64,000 nt of DNA from Bacillota bacterium (GCA_023391635.1 JAEWAQ010000063.1:1-64000), one strand, 5' to 3'; positions 42,175 through 50,572 are shown, numbered from the stretch's first letter. Numbers and translations are program-made. Notes: generated by a model not told the origin, from the letters alone.

Positions 42175-43275
42175 ATGGAGAAGCTTAAAGTAGGCATTAT
42201 CGGAACCGGCAATATCAGCGGCATTTATTTTCAGAACGGGCAGAAGTACGAGTCGATGGAAGTCGTTGCTTGTGCCGATATCGACGTGGCACGCGCGAAA
42301 GAGAAGGCGGCTGAGCATGGCGTGCGCGGCTGCTCGGTAGACGAATTGCTCGCCGATCCGGAGGTCCAGATGGTCATCAATCTGACCGTCCCGCAGGCGC
42401 ATGCCCCTGTCAGCATGAAAGCTCTGGAGGCAGGCAAGCACGCTTACTCCGAGAAGCCGGTGTCCGTCACGCGCGAGGAAGGCAAGCAACTGCTCGAGCT
42501 GGCCGAGCGCAAAGGACTGCGCGTCGGATGCGCGCCCGATACGTTCCTGGGCGGCGGCATTCAAACTTGCGTGAAGCTGATCGAGGACGGCTGGATCGGC
42601 ACCCCGATCGGCGCGACCGCGTTCATGATGAGCGGCGGGCCGGAGAGCTGGCATCCGGCGCCCGAATTTTTCTACCAGGTCGGCGGCGGCCCGATGTTCG
42701 ATATGGGTCCGTATTATTTGACGGCTATGGTTACGCTGCTGGGGCCGATCGCCCGCGTGACCGGTTCGGCGCGCATCTCCTATCCGGAGCGCACGATTAC
42801 GAGCAAGCCGAAATACGGGCAAGTGTTGAAGGTGGAGACGCCTACGCATATTGCCGGCGTCATCGACTTCGTGGGCGGGCAAGTCGGCACGCTGCTCACG
42901 AGCTTCGACGTCAAGGGCGGCTCGCAGCTGCCGCGCATTGAAGTCTACGGCAGCCATGGCACGCTGATCGTACCGGATCCGAATACGTTCGGCGGGCCTG
43001 TCGTCGTCAAACGCGCAGGCTCGCAAGAGTGGAAGGAGATTCCGCTGACGCACGGCAACGCCGAGAACAGCCGCGGGATCGGCGCAGCCGACATGGCCAA
43101 GGCGATCATGACCGGCCGCAAGCATCGTGCGAACGGGGCAATGGCATTCCACGTATTGGAGGCGATGCACGGGTTCCATGACGCCTCCGCGCAAGGCAAG
43201 CACTACGTCATGCAAAGCACATGCGAGCGTCCGGCTCCGCTGCCGCTCGGGCTGCTCGATTACGAGCTGGACTAA
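42175..43275 (+). CDS. Gfo/Idh/MocA-family oxidoreductase
   Basis: A 366-residue NAD(P)-dependent dehydrogenase. The Rossmann motif is VGIIGTGNISG at the start, and the EKP signature is YSEKPVSVT near residue 92, with the C-terminal catalytic-domain segment GGGPMFDMGPYYL. These enzymes oxidise sugars, inositol or glycosides at a hydroxyl group. The ATG at 42175 follows AAAGGGGACAGG; an upstream ATG at 42151 lacks this. Last gene of the LacI-ThuA operon, 48 bp after the previous stop. The bidirectional stem at 43296-43338 ends it. Confidence 0.9.
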   Translation: MEKLKVGIIGTGNISGIYFQNGQKYESMEVVACADIDVARAKEKAAEHGVRGCSVDELLADPEVQMVINLTVPQAHAPVSMKALEAGKHAYSEKPVSVTREEGKQLLELAERKGLRVGCAPDTFLGGGIQTCVKLIEDGWIGTPIGATAFMMSGGPESWHPAPEFFYQVGGGPMFDMGPYYLTAMVTLLGPIARVTGSARISYPERTITSKPKYGQVLKVETPTHIAGVIDFVGGQVGTLLTSFDVKGGSQLPRIEVYGSHGTLIVPDPNTFGGPVVVKRAGSQEWKEIPLTHGNAENSRGIGAADMAKAIMTGRKHRANGAMAFHVLEAMHGFHDASAQGKHYVMQSTCERPAPLPLGLLDYELD

Positions 43276-43295
43276 CGCCATTCCTGCACGCCAAC

Positions 43296-43338
43296 CGCAA
43301 ACGCCGCGAACTCGTGAACCGAGTCCGCGGCGTTTGCG
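43296..43338. terminator. Bidirectional stem-loop terminator
   Basis: CGCAAACGCCGCG (43296-43308) pairs perfectly with CGCGGCGTTTGCG (43326-43338), with a further ACTCG/CGAGT inner stem. It lies between the convergent oxidoreductase and HD-GYP genes and can stop transcription on both strands, although no long T-run follows. Confidence 0.75.
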
Positions 43339-44373
43339 CTAGCCGACGATTTCTTTGATTTTCAGCGAATCCGACTTGCTGAGGTCGATATATTCGCCGT
43401 CCACGACAATGAATGGGCTGGTCGGATAGTTCTGATTGACAAGCAGGATCTTGCCGCGCCGGTCGTCGGACAAGATGACGTCGCTGCCGATCTGCGCGGA
43501 CATCAGCTGGTTGAGGAAGGTGAGGCCGATCGCGGAATCGAAGCGGCCTTGCACGATCTGTCGATGTATCTCCTGAATGACTTCATAGAAGGCGAACGCC
43601 GGACGGTGCGGCCGCTCGGAAGTCATGGCGACGTAGATGTCCGCGAGCGCGATGATTTTGCTGAGCGGATCGATCTCGCTGCCCTTCAGCCCGTTCGGGT
43701 AGCCGCTGCCGTCTTCGCGTTCATGATGCTGCAAGGCGACAAGCGCAACGCGGGGATCGACGTCCGATTCCCGCAGCAGATCATAGCCCAATCTGGCATG
43801 CTCTTTCATGATCTCCGTCTCGCCGTGCGAGAACCGTTCCGGCTTGTTTAGCAAATAGGATGGAAGCTTGACCGAGCCGATATCGTACAAGCTGGCCGCG
43901 GTCGCCAGCAGCGCCAGTTCCTGCTCGTCCAGGCGCAGCCACTTGCCCAGCATGGCGGACATGACGACAACGCCGATGCTTTGCTTGTAACGGAAATCCG
44001 CCATCGACTTGAGGTCCGTGAACAATTGGAAAAGGTTGCGCTTGCTCGCGGCTTCCTTGATGACGGGCAACACCTGCTCTTCCAATTCGGCGATCGGCAC
44101 GGTGCCGTTGGTATGTACGTAATGCTCGATATCTTGCAGCCGGGCTTCCGTCCTTCTGACCAACGCGCCGGATTCGGCTTGCACTGCCTGCATGGAGGAT
44201 TCGGATACCGGTTCGACCTTGATATCGTCAATATCGATGCTGAAGCTGTCCAATCGATCGATATGATCGCGGGTAAGCACGGCACCGTTAGGGATGAGCA
44301 ATACGCCGTTGCGGTCCATGATCGGATGCATGACGCGCTTGCCGATAAGCTGTTCATAGGCGATGAGTGGCAT
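43339..44373 (-). CDS. Degenerate HD-GYP domain protein
   Basis: A 344-residue protein with an HD-GYP output domain, normally a cyclic di-GMP phosphodiesterase. The GYP part is intact (QHHEREDGSGYPNGLKG, residues 215-231). The first two metal motifs are altered: HS of the first helix is QS (YKQSIGV, Gln131) and HD is YD (SLYDIGSVKLP, Tyr163-Asp164). It may bind rather than degrade the second messenger; loss of activity is inferred. GGAGGTCG lies upstream of the ATG at 44373. A promoter lies at 44476-44504. The N-terminal region (residues 1-75) is a small unassigned domain. Confidence 0.82.
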   Translation of the reverse strand: MPLIAYEQLIGKRVMHPIMDRNGVLLIPNGAVLTRDHIDRLDSFSIDIDDIKVEPVSESSMQAVQAESGALVRRTEARLQDIEHYVHTNGTVPIAELEEQVLPVIKEAASKRNLFQLFTDLKSMADFRYKQSIGVVVMSAMLGKWLRLDEQELALLATAASLYDIGSVKLPSYLLNKPERFSHGETEIMKEHARLGYDLLRESDVDPRVALVALQHHEREDGSGYPNGLKGSEIDPLSKIIALADIYVAMTSERPHRPAFAFYEVIQEIHRQIVQGRFDSAIGLTFLNQLMSAQIGSDVILSDDRRGKILLVNQNYPTSPFIVVDGEYIDLSKSDSLKIKEIVG

Positions 44374-44417
44374 AACGACCTCCAGGATAAGGTAGAGTAA
44401 CCGGGTCGGCAAGCAGA

Positions 44418-44431
44418 AGTAAACGCTTTCC
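44418..44431 (-). promoter_or_regulatory. Possible cre-like site before the HD-GYP gene
   Basis: The minus-strand sequence GGAAAGCGTTTACT matches the core of the catabolite control consensus TGWAANCGNTNWCA in 12 of 14 positions. It lies about 45 bases before the gene start and downstream of the likely -10 box. CcpA binding is unproven. Confidence 0.35.
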
Positions 44432-44475
44432 ATAATGCGCTGAATGGGTAAATTCCCCAACTCGATTCAGGTCTG

Positions 44476-44504
44476 ATTATAAGCGATTATGTCGATTTAG
44501 TCCA
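44476..44504 (-). promoter_or_regulatory. Promoter of the HD-GYP gene
   Basis: On the minus strand, TGGACT (44499-44504) and TATAAT (44476-44481) have a 17-bp spacer. The -10 is consensus and the -35 has one mismatch to TTGACT. Confidence 0.6.
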
Positions 44505-44651
44505 TCTGCGGTTCTATTGTCGGTTCTTATACTTTCGTTTTTCGCTTCAAATTTTTTACTCGTCTTCCTTGCAATCGCGCAACTTCATCAGTTTCAATAC
44601 GTTACACCATGCAGCAACTATTTTTAACGGACGAAGAGAGCGTGGAAACCG

Positions 44652-46193
44652 ATGATCAAACGAACGGTAAAGCTGCTGCTGGCCGCATCGCTTGGTGTGG
44701 GCGGGATCATGACCGTCCATCCTGTGCCTGTGCGGGCGGAAGCGGCGATGGATGCCCCGATCGGCAGCACCGCGCAAGTCATCGATCGCGCCTATGCGCT
44801 TCATCTCATCCCAGAGGGCGCGAAGCCTTCCGCCAAGCTGGATGGCGACAAATGGGACATCGCCTTTGCATCGGATGCGAAGGACGAATATGGTTTGCCT
44901 CTGCATGTTGGCGAAATTGCTCTGAGTGCGATTGACGGGAAGTTGTTGAGGTATTCGGCCAGCTTTAAATCGACTTTCAGGGGGCAGCCCGGCGACGATC
45001 CCAATGACGAAAGCCTCATGGCCTTTACAGTCGAAGAAGCTCAAGCGATCGCGGCCAAGTTCGTCGAACAGCAAGACTGGCAGCTTGACGATGACTGGAT
45101 GTTCGATCCGTATCCCGTTGCAGGGAGAGAAACGAGGTTCGAAGTTAAACGATTCCCCAACATTCGCTTCGCCCGATCGCATGACGGCATCCGCGATAGC
45201 CAGGATAGCGTTGTCGTAAAGGTGGATCGCATGACGGGAGAAATCGATTCGTTTTACGTAAAGTGGGAAGCGCGTGCCTACAGTCCGAATACGGCAGGCG
45301 AGGCAGCATGGATCGACGTTTCTGCAGCGGGTGAAATCTTTTACAATACCATCCAACCCTTCCTCAAGTGGCAAGCGCTGATAGACCCGGATCGTCCGAG
45401 GCTTGTCTATGCGCTCCATTCTGAATATCTCATGACGCCTGACGGCAAATTTCCGAAGGAATACCAGTGGGAGAATCCTCCGTTCGCGGAGAAAATCAAG
45501 CCTGCCTACTCCGGCGATTTGGCGAAGACAAGGCTGCTGTCCATGTACGATCTCACGACCGAGTATGCGGACGGCAAGCTTGCTTACAAACTAAGACTCA
45601 AGCCGGAGATTGCATTTTTCGACGACGGCCTTCATCCTGTTCTGGATGCCAATACGGGCGAATGGCTTGATTTCTTGAATCGACCGATCGAAGAGCCGTT
45701 TCCCCTCGCGGGCGACTGGCTGGTACAGTCGGCGCCGGCCGGGAAGATCGATTATGCCGCGGCGGTCGTTTGGGATAACGAGCTGCTGCGATTGCAGGAT
45801 GAGCCGATCACCGAGGATGACTATACGCTCGTTCCGTTTCGGGAGCTGCTGGAGAAATTGGGAGCCCTAATCGCATGGGATCCTGTCGCAAGGAAAGTAA
45901 CAGCCGGCAAGGACGGCACTTGGATCGAGCTGACCGTCGATTCCGATTCGGTCCTCATCAATGGTGAAGAGAAGAAGCTGGAAGCGCCGGCCCGCATCCG
46001 GAACGGACGAACCTATGTCCCGGCACGGCTCGTGCTGGAGACGTTCGGCGCGAAGGTCGGCTGGAATCCCGAATCCAGACTGGTGCTCGTATCAACCGCG
46101 GTCAGCCTGCCCGCGCTATCTCCGGAGGAGCTGAAGCGGCATCGTTTCCAAGCCCAGCTCGATTGGGAGAATAAGGCGCGCCGGCATAACTAG
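44652..46193 (+). CDS. Secreted protein with YcdB/PepSY-like repeats and a C-terminal stalk domain
   Basis: A 513-residue exported protein. The signal peptide is MIKRTVKLLLAASLGVGGIM with a cleavage-like site near residue 30 (VRAEA). Two similar PepSY/YcdB-like modules follow, each with a FTVEEAQAIAAKF or related helix, and residues about 395-485 form a copper amine oxidase N-terminal-like (stalk) domain with VNG-type repeats (SVLINGEEKKLEAPARIRNG, then YVPARLVLETFGAKVGWN). The stalk domain is often a surface module in paenibacilli. Function unknown; likely envelope-associated. Confidence 0.75.
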   Translation: MIKRTVKLLLAASLGVGGIMTVHPVPVRAEAAMDAPIGSTAQVIDRAYALHLIPEGAKPSAKLDGDKWDIAFASDAKDEYGLPLHVGEIALSAIDGKLLRYSASFKSTFRGQPGDDPNDESLMAFTVEEAQAIAAKFVEQQDWQLDDDWMFDPYPVAGRETRFEVKRFPNIRFARSHDGIRDSQDSVVVKVDRMTGEIDSFYVKWEARAYSPNTAGEAAWIDVSAAGEIFYNTIQPFLKWQALIDPDRPRLVYALHSEYLMTPDGKFPKEYQWENPPFAEKIKPAYSGDLAKTRLLSMYDLTTEYADGKLAYKLRLKPEIAFFDDGLHPVLDANTGEWLDFLNRPIEEPFPLAGDWLVQSAPAGKIDYAAAVVWDNELLRLQDEPITEDDYTLVPFRELLEKLGALIAWDPVARKVTAGKDGTWIELTVDSDSVLINGEEKKLEAPARIRNGRTYVPARLVLETFGAKVGWNPESRLVLVSTAVSLPALSPEELKRHRFQAQLDWENKARRHN

Positions 46194-46272
46194 CCAAAGC
46201 GCTGCATGTTGTGGTATTCTAACGGATGACAACAGAACAAGAAATCCGGGAATGCCTTCAGGGCTCGCCCGG

Positions 46273-46307
46273 GAGAGGTTCGCGAACTCCCTCGATAAAA
46301 AACTAAG
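46273..46307 (+). ncRNA. preQ1 class I riboswitch aptamer
   Basis: The 35 bases contain the conserved AGAGGTTC at the 5' side, the CCCTC partner strand, then ATAAAAAACTAAG at the 3' end, the hallmark of the smallest known natural riboswitch aptamer. It binds 7-aminomethyl-7-deazaguanine and turns off downstream genes. The genes behind it, queF and a queuosine-precursor transporter, are typical members of this regulon. Confidence 0.9.
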
Positions 46308-46343
46308 ATCAGCGATCCGGCGCAGCCGATTCGCTCTCTGTCG

Positions 46344-46391
46344 TGCGCATGCCCGGGCAGTTGACGAAGTCAACGACCGGAGGCGTGCGCA
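46344..46391 (+). other. Long hairpin in the riboswitch leader
   Basis: TGCGCATGCC (46344-46353) pairs with GGCGTGCGCA (46382-46391), with one T-G wobble, enclosing a GTTGAC/GTCAAC stem closed by GAA. No T-run follows. It lies between aptamer and ribosome site, so a translational or Rho-dependent expression platform is more likely than a simple terminator. Together with the aptamer it explains the 311-bp gap (46194-46504). Confidence 0.5.
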
Positions 46392-46504
46392 AGCGGAGGG
46401 CAGACGGCGCCTTGGATCGTCTGCTTGTCGATGTTCATGCGAATCTCGTTCTTGTTCACGCCGGCGGCTCCAGACAGCCGCAGCGACAAGGAGGAGATTT
46501 TTTC

Positions 46505-47008
46505 ATGTTCCAATCCGGGCGCTCCGCCCAAGAGACAGCTCACATTACGCACTTGGGCAGCCAAGGCACCCAGTATCCGTTCGATTACGCGCCGGGTTTG
46601 CTGGAGACGTTCGACAACAAGCATCCGGGCCGCGATTATTTCGTCAAATTCAACTGCCCCGAGTTCACCAGCCTGTGTCCGATTACCGGCCAGCCCGATT
46701 TCGCGACGATTTACATCTCCTACATTCCGGACATCCTCATGGTGGAGAGCAAGTCTCTTAAGTTGTACTTGTTCAGCTTCCGCAACCACGGCGATTTCCA
46801 CGAGGACTGCATGAACATCATCATGAACGACCTGATCGCCCTGATGGAACCTCGTTATATCGAAGTGTGGGGCAAGTTCACGCCGCGAGGCGGCATCTCC
46901 ATCGACCCGTACTGCAATTGGGGGCGTCCCGGCACGAAGTACGAAGAGATGGCGGCGCACCGTCTGATGAATCATGATTTGTATCCGGAGAAAGTGGATA
47001 ACCGATAA
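46505..47008 (+). CDS. queF: NADPH-dependent 7-cyano-7-deazaguanine reductase
   Basis: A 167-residue single-domain QueF, the usual length of the unimodular type. It reduces the nitrile of preQ0 to the amine preQ1, the last free-base step in queuosine biosynthesis. The nucleophile is Cys58 (in CPEFTSLCPITGQPDF), with Asp65 nearby, and ESKSLKLYLFSFRNH binds the cofactor/substrate. AAGGAGGAG precedes the ATG at 46505; a longer frame would start inside the riboswitch leader. The gene is preceded by a preQ1-I riboswitch and followed by a transporter gene. Confidence 0.95.
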   Translation: MFQSGRSAQETAHITHLGSQGTQYPFDYAPGLLETFDNKHPGRDYFVKFNCPEFTSLCPITGQPDFATIYISYIPDILMVESKSLKLYLFSFRNHGDFHEDCMNIIMNDLIALMEPRYIEVWGKFTPRGGISIDPYCNWGRPGTKYEEMAAHRLMNHDLYPEKVDNR

Positions 47009-47034
47009 GGAATGGGAACAGGAGAGGGGACTTC

Positions 47035-47580
47035 ATGATGAAAATGGCGCTGATTGCGCTCTACTTGCTGGCCATCGTGCTGGCGAACGTGGTGACGGCG
47101 GGCCTGGATCCGGTCGTGTGGGGGAAACTGATCATCCCCGCGGGCTCTTTCTTGATCGGCGCAACGTTCATCCTCCGCGACCTGGTGCAGCGGGCGATCG
47201 GCCGTCCGCGCACGTATGCGGCGATCGGTACGGCGATGCTGCTGTCGGCCGCGAGCTCTTACGCGCTCGGAGATACGCTCTGGATTACGGCTGCGTCGGC
47301 GGTCACGTTTCTCTGTTCCGAGACGGCAGATACGGAAATCTACACGCGGTTGCGGTTGTCGCTGTCCCTGCGCGTCTTGTACAGCGGGATCGTCGGCGGC
47401 GTCATCGATAGTGCGATCTTCGTCGTGATCGGCCTGTCGCCGCTCGGGGCGGGCTTCCTGCCTTGGAGCTTGGTTGGTTATGCGATCGCCGGACAGATTC
47501 TGGTTAAGGTCGCCATGCAGGGTGTCGGCGCGCTGGCCATACACTTCCTGCCGAAGCGGGAGTCGACCGTTGCCGCGTAA
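47035..47580 (+). CDS. VUT-family queuosine precursor transporter
   Basis: A 181-residue membrane protein with about six helices, resembling the VUT/YhhQ family implicated in uptake of queuosine precursors such as preQ0 or preQ1. Features are ALIALYLLAIVLANVVTAGLD at the start, LRDLVQRAIG and the SETADTEIYTRLR segment with charged residues, typical of the family. The ribosome site is GGAGAGGGG. It is co-transcribed with queF under the riboswitch. The absence of queC, queD or queE nearby suggests salvage. Confidence 0.85.
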   Translation: MMKMALIALYLLAIVLANVVTAGLDPVVWGKLIIPAGSFLIGATFILRDLVQRAIGRPRTYAAIGTAMLLSAASSYALGDTLWITAASAVTFLCSETADTEIYTRLRLSLSLRVLYSGIVGGVIDSAIFVVIGLSPLGAGFLPWSLVGYAIAGQILVKVAMQGVGALAIHFLPKRESTVAA

Positions 47581-47591
47581 GGTGGTGGCAT

Positions 47592-48407
47592 TCAGCGGGT
47601 AATGAAGCTGCCCCATACCGACCGGCGGATTTCCGATGCGGTCTTCCCGGTCGCTTGCTTGAGCAGTCGAGCGAGATGGTGTGAAGTTTTGAAGCCGCTC
47701 AGGTGGGCGATCTCGGTCACGGTGAGCCCGGTGCTCGTCAATAGCTCAGTGGCACGCTGGATTCGAATACGCCACAGGTATTGGATAGGCGTTATCCGTT
47801 CATATCGCCGGTAGAGACGAACGAGATGTTCCGGGGAAACGTCGGCTTGCCCGGCGATATCCTTAAGAGACAGGTCGTCCGCGTAATGCTCGTGAATCCA
47901 TGATTGCGACTTGTACAAAGCAGGGTGCTTCTCTTGCATGAGGAGCGCCTTTTGTGTTTCGACAGGGTACAGCTGGAGCGCGGCTAACCCTAAGCTTCGC
48001 ATGACCTGGTCGGCAGGATTGGCCTGCTGCCGAAGGATGAGCATCAGATCGGTGAGTCGATTCAGGGGCTCCGAGATGGGCAGGCATGCGGGCAAACGGT
48101 ACAAGTCGTCCTGCAGTTCCAGGCTAAACGGCTCGACATGTACGGAAATCCACCGATGCCAGGTTTCCTCCATGCGGGAGAAGGTAAACATCTCTTCATG
48201 ACCAGGTTTGAGCAGCGCGACATGGCCGGGAAGCACATGGAGTTCCCGGTCGTCGATCGTCACGCGCATGTCCCCCGTGTAGAGCAGAACCAATTGAATG
48301 TCCTGCTGGACCCTGGGACCGAATTTGCCGCCTGGCGGATATACGACAGAACCGGCCACGGCCGACTGCAACGTTTCTATAGGGATGTGGGACAAAGCGT
48401 TCTTCAT
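47592..48407 (-). CDS. AraC-family transcriptional regulator
   Basis: A 271-residue regulator with an N-terminal cupin-type sensing domain (VVYPPGGKFGPRV, then LHVLPGHVALLKPGHEEMF) and C-terminal AraC DNA-binding motifs (LSLKDIAGQADVSPEHLVRLY, then VTEIAHLSGFKTSHHLARLL). GGAGGTCG lies before the ATG at 48407; the frame extends to 48467 without a ribosome site. Divergent from the PhyH gene at 48556, which it probably regulates. Confidence 0.9.
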   Translation of the reverse strand: MKNALSHIPIETLQSAVAGSVVYPPGGKFGPRVQQDIQLVLLYTGDMRVTIDDRELHVLPGHVALLKPGHEEMFTFSRMEETWHRWISVHVEPFSLELQDDLYRLPACLPISEPLNRLTDLMLILRQQANPADQVMRSLGLAALQLYPVETQKALLMQEKHPALYKSQSWIHEHYADDLSLKDIAGQADVSPEHLVRLYRRYERITPIQYLWRIRIQRATELLTSTGLTVTEIAHLSGFKTSHHLARLLKQATGKTASEIRRSVWGSFITR

Positions 48408-48440
48408 CTTCGACCTCCATGTGGGCATTCCGTTGGCACT

Positions 48441-48469
48441 ATCATATATAATCAATTGCAGATACACAA
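48441..48469 (-). promoter_or_regulatory. Promoter of the AraC gene
   Basis: On the minus strand, TTGTGT (48464-48469) and TATGAT (48441-48446) are separated by 17 bp. It lies about 35 bases upstream of the AraC start in the divergent gap. Confidence 0.55.
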
Positions 48470-48555
48470 TCGCTAATTATAGCTATTGTAGGTTGCTGCC
48501 GTTCTCCGTATGCTGGAAACAAGCAACGAATCCAGAGAGGCGAGGAGAATGAGGA

Positions 48556-49299
48556 GTGGAGCGAACTTACACAGCCCCTGCAACGCCACTGACGGAGGAA
48601 CAAGTCGAATTTTTTCGGGAGAACGGATACTTCCTGCATCGGAAGGGCATGAGCGGGGATCTGATCGATGCCTTTAACAGACACATCTATGACATTCGTG
48701 ATCAACGTCCGATGCCGGAATGGGCAGCGGTCGAAGAAGCGAAGAAATATTCGCTGCGCCTGTTCAACCCGCACAAGCACGACAGCTTCTCCAGACAGCT
48801 CATGAAGCACGATCTCGTCAGAGGGGCGCTGGCGCAATTCATGGGCAAAGAAGCCGTTTGCGTGCAAAGCATGTACTTCTACAAAGAACCTGGCTCTCCC
48901 GGGCAAGCTTCGCACCAGGACTATTACTACATCAAGAACGATCCGATGACGATGATCGCGGCTTGGACGGCGATGGAGGATCTGATCGATGAAGAGAACG
49001 GCTGCCTGTGGGTCATGCCGGGCACGCACAAGCTGGGCTTATTGCCGCACGGTGCGGTGAAAAATCTCGAAGAGCATGAACATTGGACGGAGGAGACCGA
49101 AGGGGTAGACACCAGCAAGCAAATTCCCGTCGTGATGGAGAAGGGAGACATTCTGTTCTTCAGCGAGCTGCTGATCCATTCCTCCAACAAGAACCGCAGC
49201 AAGAACCGCTGGCGGCGGTCTTATGTGTGCCACTATATACGCGAGGATTCGAACGTGCTGCATCGAGAGGACCTCAGGCAGAAGTATCCGTTATTCTGA
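48556..49299 (+). CDS. Phytanoyl-CoA dioxygenase (PhyH) family protein
   Basis: A 247-residue Fe(II)/2-oxoglutarate-dependent oxygenase of the PhyH family, often a hydroxylase or halogenase of small molecules. The 2-His-1-Asp iron triad is HQDYYY near residue 120 and a His in IHSSNKNRS near 220, followed by the Arg (WRRS) that binds 2-oxoglutarate. The start is GTG with AGGAG upstream. Divergent from an AraC regulator, so an inducible enzyme acting on an unknown substrate; osmolyte or natural-product hydroxylation is possible. Confidence 0.87.
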   Translation: MERTYTAPATPLTEEQVEFFRENGYFLHRKGMSGDLIDAFNRHIYDIRDQRPMPEWAAVEEAKKYSLRLFNPHKHDSFSRQLMKHDLVRGALAQFMGKEAVCVQSMYFYKEPGSPGQASHQDYYYIKNDPMTMIAAWTAMEDLIDEENGCLWVMPGTHKLGLLPHGAVKNLEEHEHWTEETEGVDTSKQIPVVMEKGDILFFSELLIHSSNKNRSKNRWRRSYVCHYIREDSNVLHREDLRQKYPLF

Positions 49300-49340
49300 T
49301 CGAACGAGTTGGAATTCGAATGCTGCTCATACGAAACGCC

Positions 49341-49371
49341 GCAATGCGCCGGACGTTAACCGGCGCATTGC
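49341..49371. terminator. Bidirectional stem-loop between convergent genes
   Basis: GCAATGCGCCGG (49341-49352) pairs perfectly with CCGGCGCATTGC (49360-49371) over a 7-base loop. It sits between the convergent PhyH and nuclease genes and has no T-run. Confidence 0.7.
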
Positions 49372-49395
49372 AATGGCGCCATATCGCCATCAAAT

Positions 49396-50412
49396 TCAAG
49401 TCTCCAGTTGGCGAATATGCTCCACCTGCTGCTCGTTCAACCCTGTTATACGGTAAATCAAGGCTAAATCAAGTCCTTCCTCTAGCATCTTCAAAGCTGT
49501 TCGCATCAAGCTCTGTTCGATTCCTCGTTCAATGCCTTGCTCTATACCTTGCTCTATACCTTGCTCTATACCTTGTTCTATACCACGTTCTATACCCTCC
49601 GCAATCCCTTGCCTGATCCCGAGTTCCTTGCCTTCCTGCATCGCCTTCTTCTTGGCATTCTCCAAGTCCTCCAGCCAACTGGCCCGGTCATGAAGCGCCC
49701 TCTCCCGAATGAAGTACAGTCTGCGCGTCTCCTCGTCGCTGGCCAAGTAGCTTAACCGGGCCTCCGCTTCGCGAATAACATCATCCATTTCCATCAGCTC
49801 CTTCAATTGTTCTGGCGTCGTACCGTGATCCAGAAATCTTAACCAACGATGCAGCGGATCGTGGATGTCGAATACAGTATCCCTGAATTTCGGGCATTCA
49901 ATGAAGTGCATTTCGAGCGCATCGGTCAATCGAAAATCGCGGCGGCTATCCTCATAAAGGTGAAAAGTGTTGTGAAAGGGATCGAGAGGAAGATAGCGAT
50001 GGTCCAAAATGTTAATGCCGATCGTTCGCTTCATCTCGGAGTAGGGCTGGCCCAGCCTGATCGAATCGGCTATCATCTTCGCCAGGTAGTAAAGGCTTCG
50101 ATGATCCATCCGCTCGTAGCGGCGGATTTGCATTTCCACATTGACCTGTTCCTGGCCATAGTCGATCTCGCACATAATATCGAGAACCGCTTCCTTATCA
50201 TTGACCAGGTCACGGCTCAAACGGGTTTCCTCTCGGATTGAGATGTCCGTAATGAGCTTATTCCCTTCGCGACGAAGTATGGCATTCAACAAGCTGATGA
50301 GCAGCGGCTTGCCTTCCTCTTCGCTGAAAAGCCGCTTGAAAAGGAAGTCGTTCTTCGGATTTAGCCGAGGGGATGCGGTTCGATCGGTTGACGTTTGTTC
50401 AAATTCCATCAT
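49396..50412 (-). CDS. Rpn-family recombination-promoting nuclease/PD-(D/E)XK putative transposase
   Basis: A 338-residue member of the Rpn/YhgA-like PD-(D/E)XK family. The catalytic core shows PKNDFLFKRLF near residue 20, and the PD-(D/E)XK part is LDIMCEIDYGQEQVNVEMQIRR with the family's ExQ variant. Rpn proteins are endonucleases that promote recombination independent of RecA and may defend against phages. The C-terminal region (about residues 265-310) is a run of four-residue GIEQ/GIER repeats encoded by 12-bp units. AAGGAGGA lies before the ATG at 50412. No inverted terminal repeats were seen. Confidence 0.85.
   Translation of the reverse strand: MMEFEQTSTDRTASPRLNPKNDFLFKRLFSEEEGKPLLISLLNAILRREGNKLITDISIREETRLSRDLVNDKEAVLDIMCEIDYGQEQVNVEMQIRRYERMDHRSLYYLAKMIADSIRLGQPYSEMKRTIGINILDHRYLPLDPFHNTFHLYEDSRRDFRLTDALEMHFIECPKFRDTVFDIHDPLHRWLRFLDHGTTPEQLKELMEMDDVIREAEARLSYLASDEETRRLYFIRERALHDRASWLEDLENAKKKAMQEGKELGIRQGIAEGIERGIEQGIEQGIEQGIEQGIERGIEQSLMRTALKMLEEGLDLALIYRITGLNEQQVEHIRQLET
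49511..49600 (-). repeat. 12-bp tandem repeats inside the nuclease gene
   Basis: About seven copies of a 12-bp unit, several identical (CCTTGCTCTATA on the plus strand), encode the GIEQ repeats. The count can change in frame by slippage, changing the length of the linker without breaking the gene. Confidence 0.8.
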
Positions 50413-50572
50413 CGTTTTCCTCCTTATTATAGCATATCGAGCCTTGCCGAAAAACACAAAAAACACGCGCCACTTCGACCACCCCTGCTGCCAGGATGGA
50501 GAAATGTGCGCGTGCTTCGCGACATCGATTCGATATGCACTCATTATATTCGTTGTGGATGAATTTGTAAAT

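Noticed and set aside
49396..50412. Insertion sequence or active transposon
   Set aside because: The gene is often called a putative transposase, but there are no terminal inverted repeats or target duplications; it is an Rpn-type nuclease.
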